Notes: a model not told the origin generated them from the sequence alone. A stretch of DNA of 57,376 nt from Zetaproteobacteria bacterium CG1_02_55_237 (GCA_001871195.1 MNXA01000018.1:1-57376); one strand, 5' to 3'. Counted from the first letter of the stretch, positions 25,455-35,464 are shown. A program made the numbers and translations.

Positions 25455-28016
25455 TCACCGATCCTTGTAGCGGCTTAGATCAAGAATACCGGCATCGACT
25501 GGTTGCGCGCGGGCATGCTGGTCCTGAATCCAGTCGGAGACATCCCAGAATCGGGGATCGGTCCGGCGGATGCCGAATCGCGTGACCATCTGCTCATAAT
25601 CATCCCGGTTCATGACCCGAACACAGGCCGCGACGAAGGCATCCAGATCGGCCTCCGACACATCGAAGAAGAAGTTGGGATAGGAGCCTGCCAGCCCTCG
25701 CATGATGGTCAGCGTATCGTCCTTCATGTCTTCACCCGGGCGATCATTGTCCTCCTTGGCGAAGGTGTCGGTCCGGTACGATTTGTTATGAATCAGGGTA
25801 TAGGCCACATCCTTATGCCCGTTCACACCGCGCACCCGCAGGTATGAAGTCTCGGGGAATATCTGCAGGCGTTTGCCGCGCAGAACATGGGCCAGCCGTT
25901 GCATCGCCCTGTCGGCCGGCGAAGTGAAGCAATTCGCCCTGCTGCAACGGTTGAGATCGGTGGCATCCATCGCTGTATAGCCGGTGTGCTGTTTGAGTAT
26001 CTCAAAGAATTCCTGCTTCGGCTGATGGTAGAAAGGCCTGGCCGGATTGGCCTCGTAGCCATTTACCGAATCAACCTCAAGCCAGGCCCTGGTGGCTTGC
26101 CGCTGCTCACGCGTCGTCTTGCGGTCAATCTCATGCCATGCCTCATACAAGCGCTTGCGATCTTCTCTGGGCAGGAAGTAGAGGAAATTATCCTCCCCCT
26201 CGATACGCAGGAAATCCATGTACAGGCGTGCGCCCAACTGATGCCCCATCGTGCCGAAGGGATTGAAGCCTGCGACCAGCAGGTAGTGCAGGCGTTCGAA
26301 CACCGGATAATCAATCACCCATGCGGTTTCGGGGCTCTCGCCATACAGGCCGGAATGCACCGAAGCGCTGTCGAAATGGCGGAAGATGGTCAGCGCGGCA
26401 TCCACACTCCTTGAGCCATCCTTGCGCCTGCCGTCCCAGACGAATTCATCAACAGCCTTATGGATGTCCAGCTGCGGCAGTCCCTGCTCCTGATAATAAT
26501 TCGTCTTGGCCCGCATATACGCCTGTTCCTGCGGCCAGTACTTGATCCATGCGGCAAACAGGCGACTGGTATCGGCCAGTTCCGTCGGCAGGTGCAAATC
26601 CTTGTCGACATCCCTGAGGAATTCCGAATCCAGTCCATGCTGCCTGTAGAATGAGGGGTTCTTCGGCTTGAGGAAGAACACCCAGAAATGATCCTCGATG
26701 GAGCTCAGCGCACTTTGCCCCCTGCACACCGGCCCCTTGATGAAACCGTTGATAAAGAAACGGGCATCATCGAGCAGGAACTGGTAGCGCGCCTGCGGCG
26801 GAATATCGGCAAAGATTTCAAACGGGGTGGAGGCCTCGTTCAAGCCGAACAGATTGAGAATCTTCCGGTAAGCCCTGACGAAGAAATTCGGGGATTCCCC
26901 GGGAGCATAGCCGGGCAGCTTTTCCACCTGATAATCGGGCTGCAGGAAAAGCTCCCTGTAGCGCTGCATGCGTGCAGCGGAGAGCTCATAGACGATGTGA
27001 TTCTTGTCCACAATGCTGGCGCTGAACGAGCGCAGACGGTAGTAGAACACATCCTCATCGGGATCATCGTAGGGCCGGATGGAGGCAATCTCATCCACCG
27101 CCACCCCGCTCGGCGTACGCGAGCGAACCAGCCGGAAAAAATTCGGCCCGGAGGGGTCTTTATCATTCTGAAAATGCCCGTTGTCATCCTGGAAATAAAC
27201 ATGCCCGAGAACCAGATGCTCGTAGATATAGCGGCTGACCAGTTGCTGCTTGTTGCCGCTGCCGTTGAAGAAATCCTCCCAGTTTCTAACCTGGGCCAGA
27301 ATGTCCGGCGATAGCTGTTTGGCCTCTGCCGCCGTGTCGCCCTGCGACAGCCATTTGACCAGCAGCGCATATTCCTCATTGGAAAGATTGGGCAAGGCAT
27401 AGGGCATGCCCCAGAGCGGATGGGCTTTGGCGAAGGCGTCGAATTTATCGAGGGTGGTGCAGACCTGCTCGCGCTCAAGGCTGACATCAAGATCTTCGGG
27501 CAACATGCCTGCTTCGGGCAGTGGATTGATCTGTTTCAGGCTGAGCATTTTGTAGAGCAGGGAATGCTCCAGATTCGCTTCGGGTGTGTGCGAAGCACCT
27601 TCGTTGAGCACGCCGAAAAACTCCATATCACGCCATTCACGTGTCGTGCTGGCATCGATAAACAGACGCGACGGCTGCTGCCATGTTAAGCGCGTCTTGT
27701 TGTATAACTTAAGCTTGTTCGCCCCACGGGTGATGCCTTCGATGGCTGAAAGCTTGAGCTGGCACGGGGCATCGTAACAGCCGTGACAGACCACGCAGCG
27801 CTTCTCCAGGATGGGTTTGATATCTTTGTTAAAGGTAAGCTTTGCGGGCAAGGCGTTGATCGAAGCAATATCCTTTTTCAGTTGCTCGCCTTGCTGCAGC
27901 TCTGATGCAAAGACTGTACCGACTGAAAAAATAAGCAGGAGCAGCAAAGGCAGCAGCGCCATGGCACTTATGCTGTTTATCGTGAAATGTTGAATCCTTG
28001 CAATCATGCTCCCCAC
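25455..28016 (-). CDS. cti: Periplasmic fatty acid cis/trans isomerase
   Basis: Cti converts cis- to trans-unsaturated acyl chains directly in membrane phospholipids, stiffening the membrane under solvent, heat or salt stress. The 853-residue protein has a signal peptide (hydrophobic core ALLPLLLLLIFSVGTVFA) and the family's single c-type heme motif CVVCH at residues 74-78, in KRCVVCHGCYDAPCQLKL. The length fits the family. The frame starts with GTG at 28016; an ATG at 28007 is possible but has a poorly spaced ribosome binding site. It is divergent from the adenylate cyclase gene. Its presence fits an environmental organism but says nothing about a specific stress. Confidence 0.93.
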   Translation of the reverse strand: MGSMIARIQHFTINSISAMALLPLLLLLIFSVGTVFASELQQGEQLKKDIASINALPAKLTFNKDIKPILEKRCVVCHGCYDAPCQLKLSAIEGITRGANKLKLYNKTRLTWQQPSRLFIDASTTREWRDMEFFGVLNEGASHTPEANLEHSLLYKMLSLKQINPLPEAGMLPEDLDVSLEREQVCTTLDKFDAFAKAHPLWGMPYALPNLSNEEYALLVKWLSQGDTAAEAKQLSPDILAQVRNWEDFFNGSGNKQQLVSRYIYEHLVLGHVYFQDDNGHFQNDKDPSGPNFFRLVRSRTPSGVAVDEIASIRPYDDPDEDVFYYRLRSFSASIVDKNHIVYELSAARMQRYRELFLQPDYQVEKLPGYAPGESPNFFVRAYRKILNLFGLNEASTPFEIFADIPPQARYQFLLDDARFFINGFIKGPVCRGQSALSSIEDHFWVFFLKPKNPSFYRQHGLDSEFLRDVDKDLHLPTELADTSRLFAAWIKYWPQEQAYMRAKTNYYQEQGLPQLDIHKAVDEFVWDGRRKDGSRSVDAALTIFRHFDSASVHSGLYGESPETAWVIDYPVFERLHYLLVAGFNPFGTMGHQLGARLYMDFLRIEGEDNFLYFLPREDRKRLYEAWHEIDRKTTREQRQATRAWLEVDSVNGYEANPARPFYHQPKQEFFEILKQHTGYTAMDATDLNRCSRANCFTSPADRAMQRLAHVLRGKRLQIFPETSYLRVRGVNGHKDVAYTLIHNKSYRTDTFAKEDNDRPGEDMKDDTLTIMRGLAGSYPNFFFDVSEADLDAFVAACVRVMNRDDYEQMVTRFGIRRTDPRFWDVSDWIQDQHARAQPVDAGILDLSRYKDR

Positions 28017-28189
28017 CCCCCGCGAGCCTTTCCGACACCGGACAAGAACGTCTATGCGCCCTTATGGTTTACAACACCCGAAACAGCCGGGGCAATATTC
28101 TCCCGCTGAGCATAGCAGCATAAGGAGCCAGCCCCAAATGCAATCCCAGATTTGCGTTCATGGGCGCCGTTCCTTCCACCTTGCCTGCC

Positions 28190-28218
28190 TTACCTTAACA
28201 GAACAGAGCTGCTACACT
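28190..28218 (+). promoter_or_regulatory. Weak candidate promoter of the adenylate cyclase gene
   Basis: TTACCT (28190-28195), a 17-base spacer and TACACT (28213-28218) lie 66 bases before the cyclase ATG in the 267-base divergent gap (28017-28283). Matches to the consensus are modest. I see no gene and no other clear structure in this gap. Confidence 0.3.
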
Positions 28219-28283
28219 AATTTTCGAAAGACATTGAATGTTTGTCTTCTGCTTGGGGACGCTAGGGGGGAGGGACGTTTTCC

Positions 28284-29903
28284 ATGAATAAATACTTTCA
28301 CTTCTTCTGGCCTTTTACGACTAGTTATGCAGATATCCCAAACAGCGAAATTTTCGGGGAACTGCGCAGGGTTTGCCTGGCTGCTGTGCTGTGGCCCGTT
28401 CTTTCCGGCACCCTGCTCCTCTATTTCGGTCTCTCCCTGACAGCGCATCAGCAATTTCTCGGCATTACCATGATCGTGCCCGGCGGCACCCTTGCCCTGC
28501 TGATCATCGGGGCCATCGTACTCAAGCGGGATTTCCACCCTATCAAGGTATTTCTGGGTAGCCCTCCCGAACAGGTTGATATTCAAATTGCTGCTGAAGC
28601 GCTGATTCAGGCCAGAAATTTCCAGCTGCTTTCAGCGCGGCGCATTCTATTCTATCAGGCACCGGCATTTGCCCTGGGCTTCTCGCTGATGACGCTCATG
28701 GCCAACCTGTATCTGGGTTTTGGCCTGGAGCTATGGCAATTGCTGATTGCCCTGATGGTTTCCTTCATGGTTGGCGTCGGACATGCCATCTTCGAATTCT
28801 ACGCAGTGGCCAGAATGATGATCAGGGTCATTACCCTGGCCCATCAACAGTGCGGAGAACTTTCGCCTGTTCAAAGACAGCGCATTATACGTGTTGATAC
28901 CAAACGCAAGCTGCTGTTTGTATCCAGTCTTGTCGTGTTGCCGCCCATCATCATCCTCGGCACTACCCTGCTGATACGCATTCGCCATGAACTGATGCTT
29001 ACCGGACATGAAGAGCTGTTGGGCTTTCTCCCCTCCATGATCGGTTGGGTGACCCTGATTGTGGCCGTGAGCTATGCCTTGTCCTTGCTTATCTTCCAGC
29101 GCATGGCCAGCGAGGTAAGCGAATCGGTCAGTGAACTGTCCAACGCCATGCACCGGGTGGAAGAAGGCCGGCTGGATGCCTCGCTGCTGGAAAAGACCAG
29201 CGATGAGTATGCCGGCATCTACCGACGCTTTAACCGAATGGTGAGCGAGCTGATGGAACGGGAGCGCCTGCGTGATGCCTTCGGACGCTATGTGGCCAAG
29301 GAGCTGGCAGAAGATGTGATGCACCATGGTATCAATCTCGGTGGAAGAGAGGTGGAGGCCAGTGTGCTGTTTGCAGATATACGCGATTTTACCGCCATGT
29401 CCGGAAAGATGTCGGCAGAAGAGGTGGTCAGCATCCTTAATCAGTACTTCTCTGTCGTTGAGCCAAGCATTCAGGCGGAGGGCGGCTGGATCAACAAGTT
29501 TGGTGGCGACAGCCTGCTGGCGGTTTTCGGAGTACTCACGCCACAGCCCGACCACATCCAGCATGCAGTTCAGGCTGCATTGAAAATGCGCGCCGCATTA
29601 AATGAATTCAACAAGGAACAGGAAAAAACCGGCAAGCCTTCACTCAGGATAGGCATCGGCATCCACTGCGGGAAAATGGTGGCCGGTAGTGTGGGCAGCA
29701 AGGACCGCATGGAGTTCACGGTGATTGGTGATACGGTCAACACCGCCTCACGCATCGAAGGTCTGAACAAGAAATGGGGCACGGATATCCTTATCAGCAC
29801 GGAGGTTGCCAAGGCAAGCAGGCGCGAGATTGATCTTGAGCCCATGCCGGAAACCATGGTCCGTGGGATCGCCACGCCCATTCAGGTATTTGCTGTCAAA
29901 TAA
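28284..29903 (+). CDS. Membrane-bound class III adenylate cyclase
   Basis: A 539-residue protein with six predicted membrane segments (about 30-50, 60-80, 122-145, 150-170, 210-232, 247-270), a HAMP-like linker (270-325) and a C-terminal cyclase domain (345-539). The metal-binding Asp residues are in VLFADIRDFTAM and KFGGDSLLAVFG; the Lys of NKFGGD and the Asp of VIGDTVNTASRIE are the purine-selecting pair of adenylate cyclases, so ATP rather than GTP is favoured. cAMP made here could serve the CRP-like sites at 5971 and 6746. The signal sensed by the membrane part is unknown. Confidence 0.9.
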   Translation: MNKYFHFFWPFTTSYADIPNSEIFGELRRVCLAAVLWPVLSGTLLLYFGLSLTAHQQFLGITMIVPGGTLALLIIGAIVLKRDFHPIKVFLGSPPEQVDIQIAAEALIQARNFQLLSARRILFYQAPAFALGFSLMTLMANLYLGFGLELWQLLIALMVSFMVGVGHAIFEFYAVARMMIRVITLAHQQCGELSPVQRQRIIRVDTKRKLLFVSSLVVLPPIIILGTTLLIRIRHELMLTGHEELLGFLPSMIGWVTLIVAVSYALSLLIFQRMASEVSESVSELSNAMHRVEEGRLDASLLEKTSDEYAGIYRRFNRMVSELMERERLRDAFGRYVAKELAEDVMHHGINLGGREVEASVLFADIRDFTAMSGKMSAEEVVSILNQYFSVVEPSIQAEGGWINKFGGDSLLAVFGVLTPQPDHIQHAVQAALKMRAALNEFNKEQEKTGKPSLRIGIGIHCGKMVAGSVGSKDRMEFTVIGDTVNTASRIEGLNKKWGTDILISTEVAKASRREIDLEPMPETMVRGIATPIQVFAVK

Positions 29904-29967
29904 GGCTCCGGGCATACCATAAAAACAAATAGTTAAAGAACTCCAGACTCCTGCCGATATAAACCCT

Positions 29968-30852
29968 ATGTATTGCCGTGAGGACTCATTAACCCTGATC
30001 GAAATGATGGAGGATATTCCGACTCTCCCGGAAAGCTTTATGCGCATCAGAACGCTGATGAATCGTAAAGAAGCCAACATCAAAGAACTCGCAGAGATGA
30101 TCCGCACTGATCAGGCCATAGCGGCAAGCGTTCTGAAGTGCGCCAACTCCCCCCATTACAATGCGATGGGGCATCCTGTCGGCTCCCTGCCCCAGGCGAT
30201 TGCAAGACTGGGATTTACGGAAACAAGCCATATTGTCATGGCTGCATCCCTGTTGTACGGCTTTACCCTGCCCTTCGGCATGAACTATATCCGCGCCCTC
30301 TGGGCACATGCATTTGCTGTTGGCCTGATATGTGAACGCATGGCCAAGGAGCACGGCCTTGACCAGGGAGAGATGTTCACGGCAGGCCTATTGCACGATA
30401 TCGGCAAGGCTGTGATCGGTATTCGTCTGGACCTGACCTATTTCGAAAGCAATATGGCAGCATTGCATGGAGAAGAGTTGATCGATGCAGAGCGCAAGGC
30501 ATACGGGCTGAATCATGCCGAGGCCGGCGCGGCTATCCTCCGCCACTGGAACTTACCGGAATCGCTGCAACGCACGGTGGCAGAGCATCACAACCCTGAA
30601 ACCTCCTTTTTACCTGCGAAAATTTGTGCTCTGGCCAATACAGAAGCAAATGAAAGGTTCCCGTTTGGCAGCAGTCTTGATCATATAGGATCGACATTGG
30701 CCTGTGATCCGGCTCAGGTTGAGCCTCAATTGCCAAGGCCGGCTGTTAATAAGGCCGAAACCCCTGACAAGCGAATGCAACTTGGTTCCGAGGATAACTT
30801 CTTAAGCAAAGCACGCGCATTGCTGCAAGACACACCATGGGTCAAGGCCTAA
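29968..30852 (+). CDS. HDOD domain protein
   Basis: The 294-residue protein is a stand-alone HDOD domain: DIPTLPESFMRIRTLMN, IRTDQAIAASVLKCANSPHY and GLLHDIGKAVIG with AGAAILRHWNLPES. HDOD domains resemble HD domains but often lack catalytic residues and act as signalling scaffolds. Here LLHDIGK keeps the HD pair. A short Gln/Pro-rich C-terminal tail follows. It sits 64 bases after the cyclase and converges on a second HDOD gene. Confidence 0.88.
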   Translation: MYCREDSLTLIEMMEDIPTLPESFMRIRTLMNRKEANIKELAEMIRTDQAIAASVLKCANSPHYNAMGHPVGSLPQAIARLGFTETSHIVMAASLLYGFTLPFGMNYIRALWAHAFAVGLICERMAKEHGLDQGEMFTAGLLHDIGKAVIGIRLDLTYFESNMAALHGEELIDAERKAYGLNHAEAGAAILRHWNLPESLQRTVAEHHNPETSFLPAKICALANTEANERFPFGSSLDHIGSTLACDPAQVEPQLPRPAVNKAETPDKRMQLGSEDNFLSKARALLQDTPWVKA

Positions 30853-30895
30853 CAATATTCTGATCCCGGCAACGGTTTATTTCCGTCAGAAAAAC

Positions 30896-31927
30896 TCAGG
30901 AAACCACTTCTTTTAAATGCCTCACTTCGCGCTCGATCTTTTGATATAGATGCTCACTACCGAAGGTGAGCCTTAATGGATCATGCAGCAGATGAGCGAT
31001 CCCTTCCTGGTGAGTGCGCTGGTAAGTCCATATGCCGCCTTGCGCCTGTTCTTCCATACCGAGCTTCTGCAAAACGATATGCGCTGTATGCACAAGCATC
31101 ATCGCCGGCACCAGATCTACAGGCCACTGATTCACCGCAAATGATGTTGGGTGATGATGAAAGGAAATAAGATGGCATATGTTTTTTGGCAGCTTCCAAT
31201 GCAAGGCCAGCATAATGCCCGCATCAATATGTGTGTATCCCAGGATATCGCTTTCGGCTTTGAGGACCGGCACGCCGCTCTCAATAGCATCGCGTAATTT
31301 CTTCAAGGCCGTCTCGCCCTCGGAATGCAGGATGACCATTTTTCCTATGTCATGCAGCAGGCCAAGCAGAGCGATCTCATTCAGGGGAATGATTCTTGAG
31401 GGCTCGCCCAAGGTGCGGCAGATCAGGGAAATGGCCAAACTATGAAACCAGACGCGTTTGACTTCAGGCTTGGACAGGCCTGACTTGCCCATTTTCGGCA
31501 TCAGATTCCCCAAAATGAACATGGAAGCCTGATCCATACCAAGACGGGCGACCGCTATGGTGATGTTGGTGATTTCTCTGCCACCGGATGCCATGTAGGC
31601 GCTGGAATTACAGATACGGATTAATTGCGCAGTAAGCATCGGATCTTTAGCAACAATGCGCCCAAGATCCGAAGGCGCTGCATTCGGATCTTCCAGAAGA
31701 GACTGAACTTCATACCAAACCTCTGGCAAGGCAGGCATGTCATTCAACTTCTTCTTCAAAATATCCAGGATGGCGCGATCAATCGGCGGCGGATTGGAAA
31801 AATCATAGTCCTGCGCAACAGAAAAACCATCGAAGACGTCTTCTGTATCGGGCCGATCATATGCTTTAAATACCTGCCGCAGATGGTCGGCTGGCATATC
31901 CAACTCGGCATTGCTGTTCATTAGCAT
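30896..31927 (-). CDS. HDOD domain protein at the end of the flagellar filament cluster
   Basis: A 343-residue HDOD protein with a roughly 55-residue N-terminal extension (DHLRQVFKAYDRPDTEDVFDGF), then MPALPEVWYEVQSLLEDPNA, VAKDPMLTAQLIRICNSSAY and LLGLLHDIGKMVILHSEGE. The starts ATG at 31927 and ATG at 31921 are both possible. It lies on the same strand 31 bases after the FliT-like gene and may be the last gene of the fliC-flaG-fliD-fliS transcript, hinting at a role in flagellar or chemotaxis signalling. Confidence 0.87.
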   Translation of the reverse strand: MLMNSNAELDMPADHLRQVFKAYDRPDTEDVFDGFSVAQDYDFSNPPPIDRAILDILKKKLNDMPALPEVWYEVQSLLEDPNAAPSDLGRIVAKDPMLTAQLIRICNSSAYMASGGREITNITIAVARLGMDQASMFILGNLMPKMGKSGLSKPEVKRVWFHSLAISLICRTLGEPSRIIPLNEIALLGLLHDIGKMVILHSEGETALKKLRDAIESGVPVLKAESDILGYTHIDAGIMLALHWKLPKNICHLISFHHHPTSFAVNQWPVDLVPAMMLVHTAHIVLQKLGMEEQAQGGIWTYQRTHQEGIAHLLHDPLRLTFGSEHLYQKIEREVRHLKEVVS

Positions 31928-31958
31928 TCGTCCAGCTCCCCGTATCGCTTGCGGAAAA

Positions 31959-32285
31959 TCAATCCCAAGCGGATGAATTCAGGTATTGATGTGTGTTCCG
32001 CGTGCGCTTTTTCTCCGTATCAAGCCATTGCAGCTTCTCACTGATTTCACACATTTCTCTTCTGATTTCCCGCTGGATACGGCGCACCTGCTGTTCAAGG
32101 CTTTTCACTGTTTCCTGATCGTTAACATCAGGGCAGCCTGCCTCCATATCCTGCCGGAGTTGAGAGAATGCCTTGTTGAATACTTCTTCAGACTTCGCAA
32201 GCGATGTCCAGCGCTTCGATCTTACCAGCAGGCGAAGGCCTTCAAGAGCCTGCACGCATCCGGAGATACTCTGCTGTACAGGCAT
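31959..32285 (-). CDS. Small helical protein, FliT-like by position
   Basis: A 108-residue, highly charged, helical protein with a likely coiled coil (VKSLEQQVRRIQREIRREM). Sequence alone does not identify it. Its ATG overlaps the fliS stop by one base (TAATG), and it follows fliD-fliS, where fliT, the FliD chaperone, is usually found; size and helicity also fit FliT. I call it FliT-like on context only. Confidence 0.65.
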   Translation of the reverse strand: MPVQQSISGCVQALEGLRLLVRSKRWTSLAKSEEVFNKAFSQLRQDMEAGCPDVNDQETVKSLEQQVRRIQREIRREMCEISEKLQWLDTEKKRTRNTHQYLNSSAWD

Positions 32286-32686
32286 TAACCTGCTGCCCGC
32301 TGCGAAACCCTTTGCTCAACGCGGGGAGCATCGGCAAGCTGCTGCCAACCATCGCGTAGCGTCTGGGCAAGGGATAACACCTCGCGAATAGCAGAGGCAC
32401 TATCCCGGGCCTGACCTTCCAGCAGACGACGACTCATATAGGCATAAAGGCTGGCCAGGCTGGCAGCAATTTTACCGCCCGCTTCCATATTCAAACTGGT
32501 GGAAAGCTCAATAAGCGCCTCTATCGCACGGGAAAGGTGATCGGCTTCGGCCGCCATGTCTTTTGCTTCTTCTGCAGCCTGAGCTTTTGCCAATGCCTTG
32601 ATCAGGGCATCATAGGTAAGCCGAACCAGCTCAAGCGGTCCTGCGCCATCAACCTGTAAACCCCGGTATGATTTATATCCTGTCAT
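32285..32686 (-). CDS. fliS: Flagellin export chaperone FliS
   Basis: FliS binds the C-terminus of flagellin in the cytoplasm and keeps it unfolded for export. The 133-residue helical protein has the family pattern GPLELVRLTYDALIKALAKA and AIEALIELSTSLNMEAGGKIAASLASLYAYMSRRLLEG. It follows fliD by 9 bases and is translationally coupled to the FliT-like gene. Confidence 0.93.
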   Translation of the reverse strand: MTGYKSYRGLQVDGAGPLELVRLTYDALIKALAKAQAAEEAKDMAAEADHLSRAIEALIELSTSLNMEAGGKIAASLASLYAYMSRRLLEGQARDSASAIREVLSLAQTLRDGWQQLADAPRVEQRVSQRAAG

Positions 32687-32695
32687 GACATTCTC

Positions 32696-35059
32696 CTATC
32701 GTCTAAGGGATGAAAACTGGTTGGTTTGCTGTGTCAGCCAGGAACTGGTGGAATTCAACCGCCCCATCAGTGTCTCCATGGACTTGAATGAGGCCGTCAT
32801 CCGCGCGCGTTCCTGTTCAATACGCATATTAATATTATCAATCCGGGTTTGCAGGCTGTCGTAGTTCGTTTGTGCTGCATCAACGGAGTTCTGGATCAGA
32901 CCGGATATGGGATTGGTAAATGTATCCAGCAGACCATTGAGCTGGGCGCCAATACCCATGCTGACCGACATACTGCCAATGCTGCCGATAGCCGAAGCGG
33001 TATACATCATCACCAGGCCATCCACATTCCCGGCAGTGCCGGTCAGAATCTGGCCAACTCCCGTTGCTGTTTCTCCACCGATTGTGCCGGCTACGTCCAG
33101 ACCGCTATAGGCTTGATCGATGATGCCCAGGTTGTTTGCCGACTGAGCAATCGTCAGGCTGGAAGAAGAGCCGTAGGCATTGTTCTGGAGCTGAAGGAAA
33201 TTTCCGGAGGCCGCGGCGGAGACATCCATGGCATAGCGCCCCTGGGTAAGAATGGCCTCGGTGCCGAAAGCGAGGGTTCCACCACCTTCATTGTTGGCAG
33301 TCAATGTGAAGCTAAGACTACTGTCACCCGACTTGTTATCGGTAATAGTTACCTTGCCGGCACTATCAATGCTGGCTGTCACCTTCTGGTCAAAAGCCAC
33401 CTGGATGCCGGAAACCAGATCCGCAAGCGTATCAGTCAGCGGATTAAGCACCGTAAAGGTGTAATTCACCGCAGTGCCGGATGGCTTTGTTCCGCTGATG
33501 GTAATGCTGTCATTTGCTGCCACACCCAGTGCCAGCGCACTAAAGGTACTTGCGGATGTTGCCGGCGGGCCACCTGCGGTAAGTGCCGTGTTCATCTGCC
33601 GCTGTTCCGTATAAACCTGAGAAAACTCGGTGTTGAGCGCCGATACAATGCTGGAAAGGCTCTGGGCATTGGTCAGATTCACAACAGCCTGGCGACTGGC
33701 GCTATCGGTGATGGTAATGGTCTCGGCACCGCCAAGTCCCAAAGACAAATCTGTTGTTCCGGTAACACTGGCCTGAGACGCAGCCTGCGTGATATTCACT
33801 GCATAATTTCCTGAAACAGTACCTGTGCCATAAGTGATGTATTGCAGGGCGGTATTGCTACTCGTCGCTGTCGCGGAAAAGACATCCCTGACCGCCGTTG
33901 GATCGGTGGCAAGCCAATTATCCAGCGTTGCGCTGTCAATATTCAGATGGCCGGCCGAATCAGGTGACACCCCTGCCAGAACCATATTGTTACGGTCACC
34001 GGCCAGGCCGGGGATGGTTTGCAGAACGCTGGAGCTAAGCTGCGACTGTATTGTGCGAACCATACTGTCGCTTGCCAGAATCCCAGTGGTTTGTGTATTG
34101 GTATCAAACTTCATCTGAGCATTGATGAAATCCATGATCGCGTTGTAGCCATCTACAAAATCCTGCACCTTGGCCTTAATGCCTGCCTGATCGATAGATG
34201 TGGAGACCGTAATGGTCGTGGCCGGATCCGCTTGCGCCAGATTGAGTGTAAAGCCATAAAGAGCATCCGTGACCGTGTTGGTTTCACGCGTCAGGGCAAT
34301 ATTATCAACGGTGATGTTTGCATCTGCTGCAGCCTGCAGACTCTGCCGCGCATTTCCCTGGGCCACTGCACCCATTTGCAGATTAGCCAGATTGCCGACC
34401 GCATCCAGTGCGGGACCGCTCAACAGCACATTGCCCTGGGTGGTGCCGGTATTGTCCGCTGTCAAAATAAGCCGGTAATCACTTGTTCCAACCTTCAGGA
34501 TACTGGCTGTAACGCCAGTGGCGTTCGCCCCTGTATTCAACTGATTAATCTTGTCCCGGATAGCCTGTAATGAGTCCGTGCTTGCAACATTCACGGTCTG
34601 GGCCGAACTGGCCTTTCCCTGAATGGTGAAGCTGTCTGTCGTATAACCCAAAGCCACCGTATCACTGGTTATGGCTGTTCCCGTGGAATCTTTCACAGCG
34701 GAGCTGGAGCCCAGCTTCTCAGCTGCAGCCAATTGCGTTACTACAATCGTATGTGAGCCTGTTGTCGCCGCGGAATCCGGCGTTACGGATAGCAGATCAC
34801 CAGGGGCTGTTGCGCTATTGCTGGATAGCGTCGATTGATTAAGCAGGAATTTGCTGCTGTCGGCCAGATCAATGCCTGTCGATCGCAGTGAAGATAAAGC
34901 GCTACCCAAGCTGTTGATGGCACTTTGCTTGTCCAATTCAGTCTGTTGGCGATTCTGCAGCAAAGTAGCCTTGCGTCCTTCCACCGCCATAAGCTGATCG
35001 ACAATATTGGCCCAATCGATGCCCGAAGACAGGCCGGAAATATTCGTTGTTCCAGGCAT
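32696..35059 (-). CDS. fliD: Flagellar filament cap protein FliD, unusually long
   Basis: FliD caps the filament and folds incoming flagellin. The N-terminus MPGTTNISGLSSGIDWANIV and the C-terminal coiled coil (DNINMRIEQERARMTASF, ending TSSWLTQQTNQFSSLRR) are standard. At 787 residues it is far longer than the usual 450-500. The extra 250 or so residues, roughly 400-660, are Ser/Thr/Gly-rich and contain flagellin-like segments such as TITDSASRQAVVNLTNAQSL, so they may form additional surface domains. The ATG directly abuts the flaG stop. Confidence 0.93.
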   Translation of the reverse strand: MPGTTNISGLSSGIDWANIVDQLMAVEGRKATLLQNRQQTELDKQSAINSLGSALSSLRSTGIDLADSSKFLLNQSTLSSNSATAPGDLLSVTPDSAATTGSHTIVVTQLAAAEKLGSSSAVKDSTGTAITSDTVALGYTTDSFTIQGKASSAQTVNVASTDSLQAIRDKINQLNTGANATGVTASILKVGTSDYRLILTADNTGTTQGNVLLSGPALDAVGNLANLQMGAVAQGNARQSLQAAADANITVDNIALTRETNTVTDALYGFTLNLAQADPATTITVSTSIDQAGIKAKVQDFVDGYNAIMDFINAQMKFDTNTQTTGILASDSMVRTIQSQLSSSVLQTIPGLAGDRNNMVLAGVSPDSAGHLNIDSATLDNWLATDPTAVRDVFSATATSSNTALQYITYGTGTVSGNYAVNITQAASQASVTGTTDLSLGLGGAETITITDSASRQAVVNLTNAQSLSSIVSALNTEFSQVYTEQRQMNTALTAGGPPATSASTFSALALGVAANDSITISGTKPSGTAVNYTFTVLNPLTDTLADLVSGIQVAFDQKVTASIDSAGKVTITDNKSGDSSLSFTLTANNEGGGTLAFGTEAILTQGRYAMDVSAAASGNFLQLQNNAYGSSSSLTIAQSANNLGIIDQAYSGLDVAGTIGGETATGVGQILTGTAGNVDGLVMMYTASAIGSIGSMSVSMGIGAQLNGLLDTFTNPISGLIQNSVDAAQTNYDSLQTRIDNINMRIEQERARMTASFKSMETLMGRLNSTSSWLTQQTNQFSSLRR

Positions 35060-35425
35060 CTATGCCTGCCGATCCAAGAGTATGCCCACCATTTCCTTCA
35101 TCGCCACCTTTTGGTCAATAACGGCCTTGGGGGGAATCTCCTTTACCACTGCCCCGGTAGCCTTATCCTTGATTTGCACGAACAACTGGTTCAGACGCTT
35201 CTCATAAGTAAAGCCAACGCCTTCAGTCGCAACCTGCTGATTAACATGTTCCAGAGCCTTTTTTAGTTGCTCCTCGCTAACCACCGGATCCTGTTTTGAT
35301 TCCGGCTTCACTGCTTTCTCAACACTTTTCACAACAGGATGCGGCTCACTTTGTCCCGACTTTGCCTGTCTGGTTGCCACTGCTGGTATGGCTACGGACG
35401 GAGGAATACTACTGATGCTTTCCAT
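35060..35425 (-). CDS. flaG: FlaG-family protein
   Basis: The 121-residue protein has a variable N-terminus and a conserved C-terminal FlaG domain: GFTYEKRLNQLFVQIKDKAT and VVKEIPPKAVIDQKVAM. FlaG influences filament length in some bacteria. A strong AAGGAGG precedes the start. It lies between fliC and fliD, its usual place. Confidence 0.92.
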   Translation of the reverse strand: MESISSIPPSVAIPAVATRQAKSGQSEPHPVVKSVEKAVKPESKQDPVVSEEQLKKALEHVNQQVATEGVGFTYEKRLNQLFVQIKDKATGAVVKEIPPKAVIDQKVAMKEMVGILLDRQA

Positions 35426-35464
35426 GACTATTTTGCCTCCTTAACACGCTCAATGACATAAAGC

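Noticed and set aside
26688-27314. Open frame antisense to cti (208 codons).
   Set aside because: The cti frame is conserved along its full length here, so the antisense frame is incidental.
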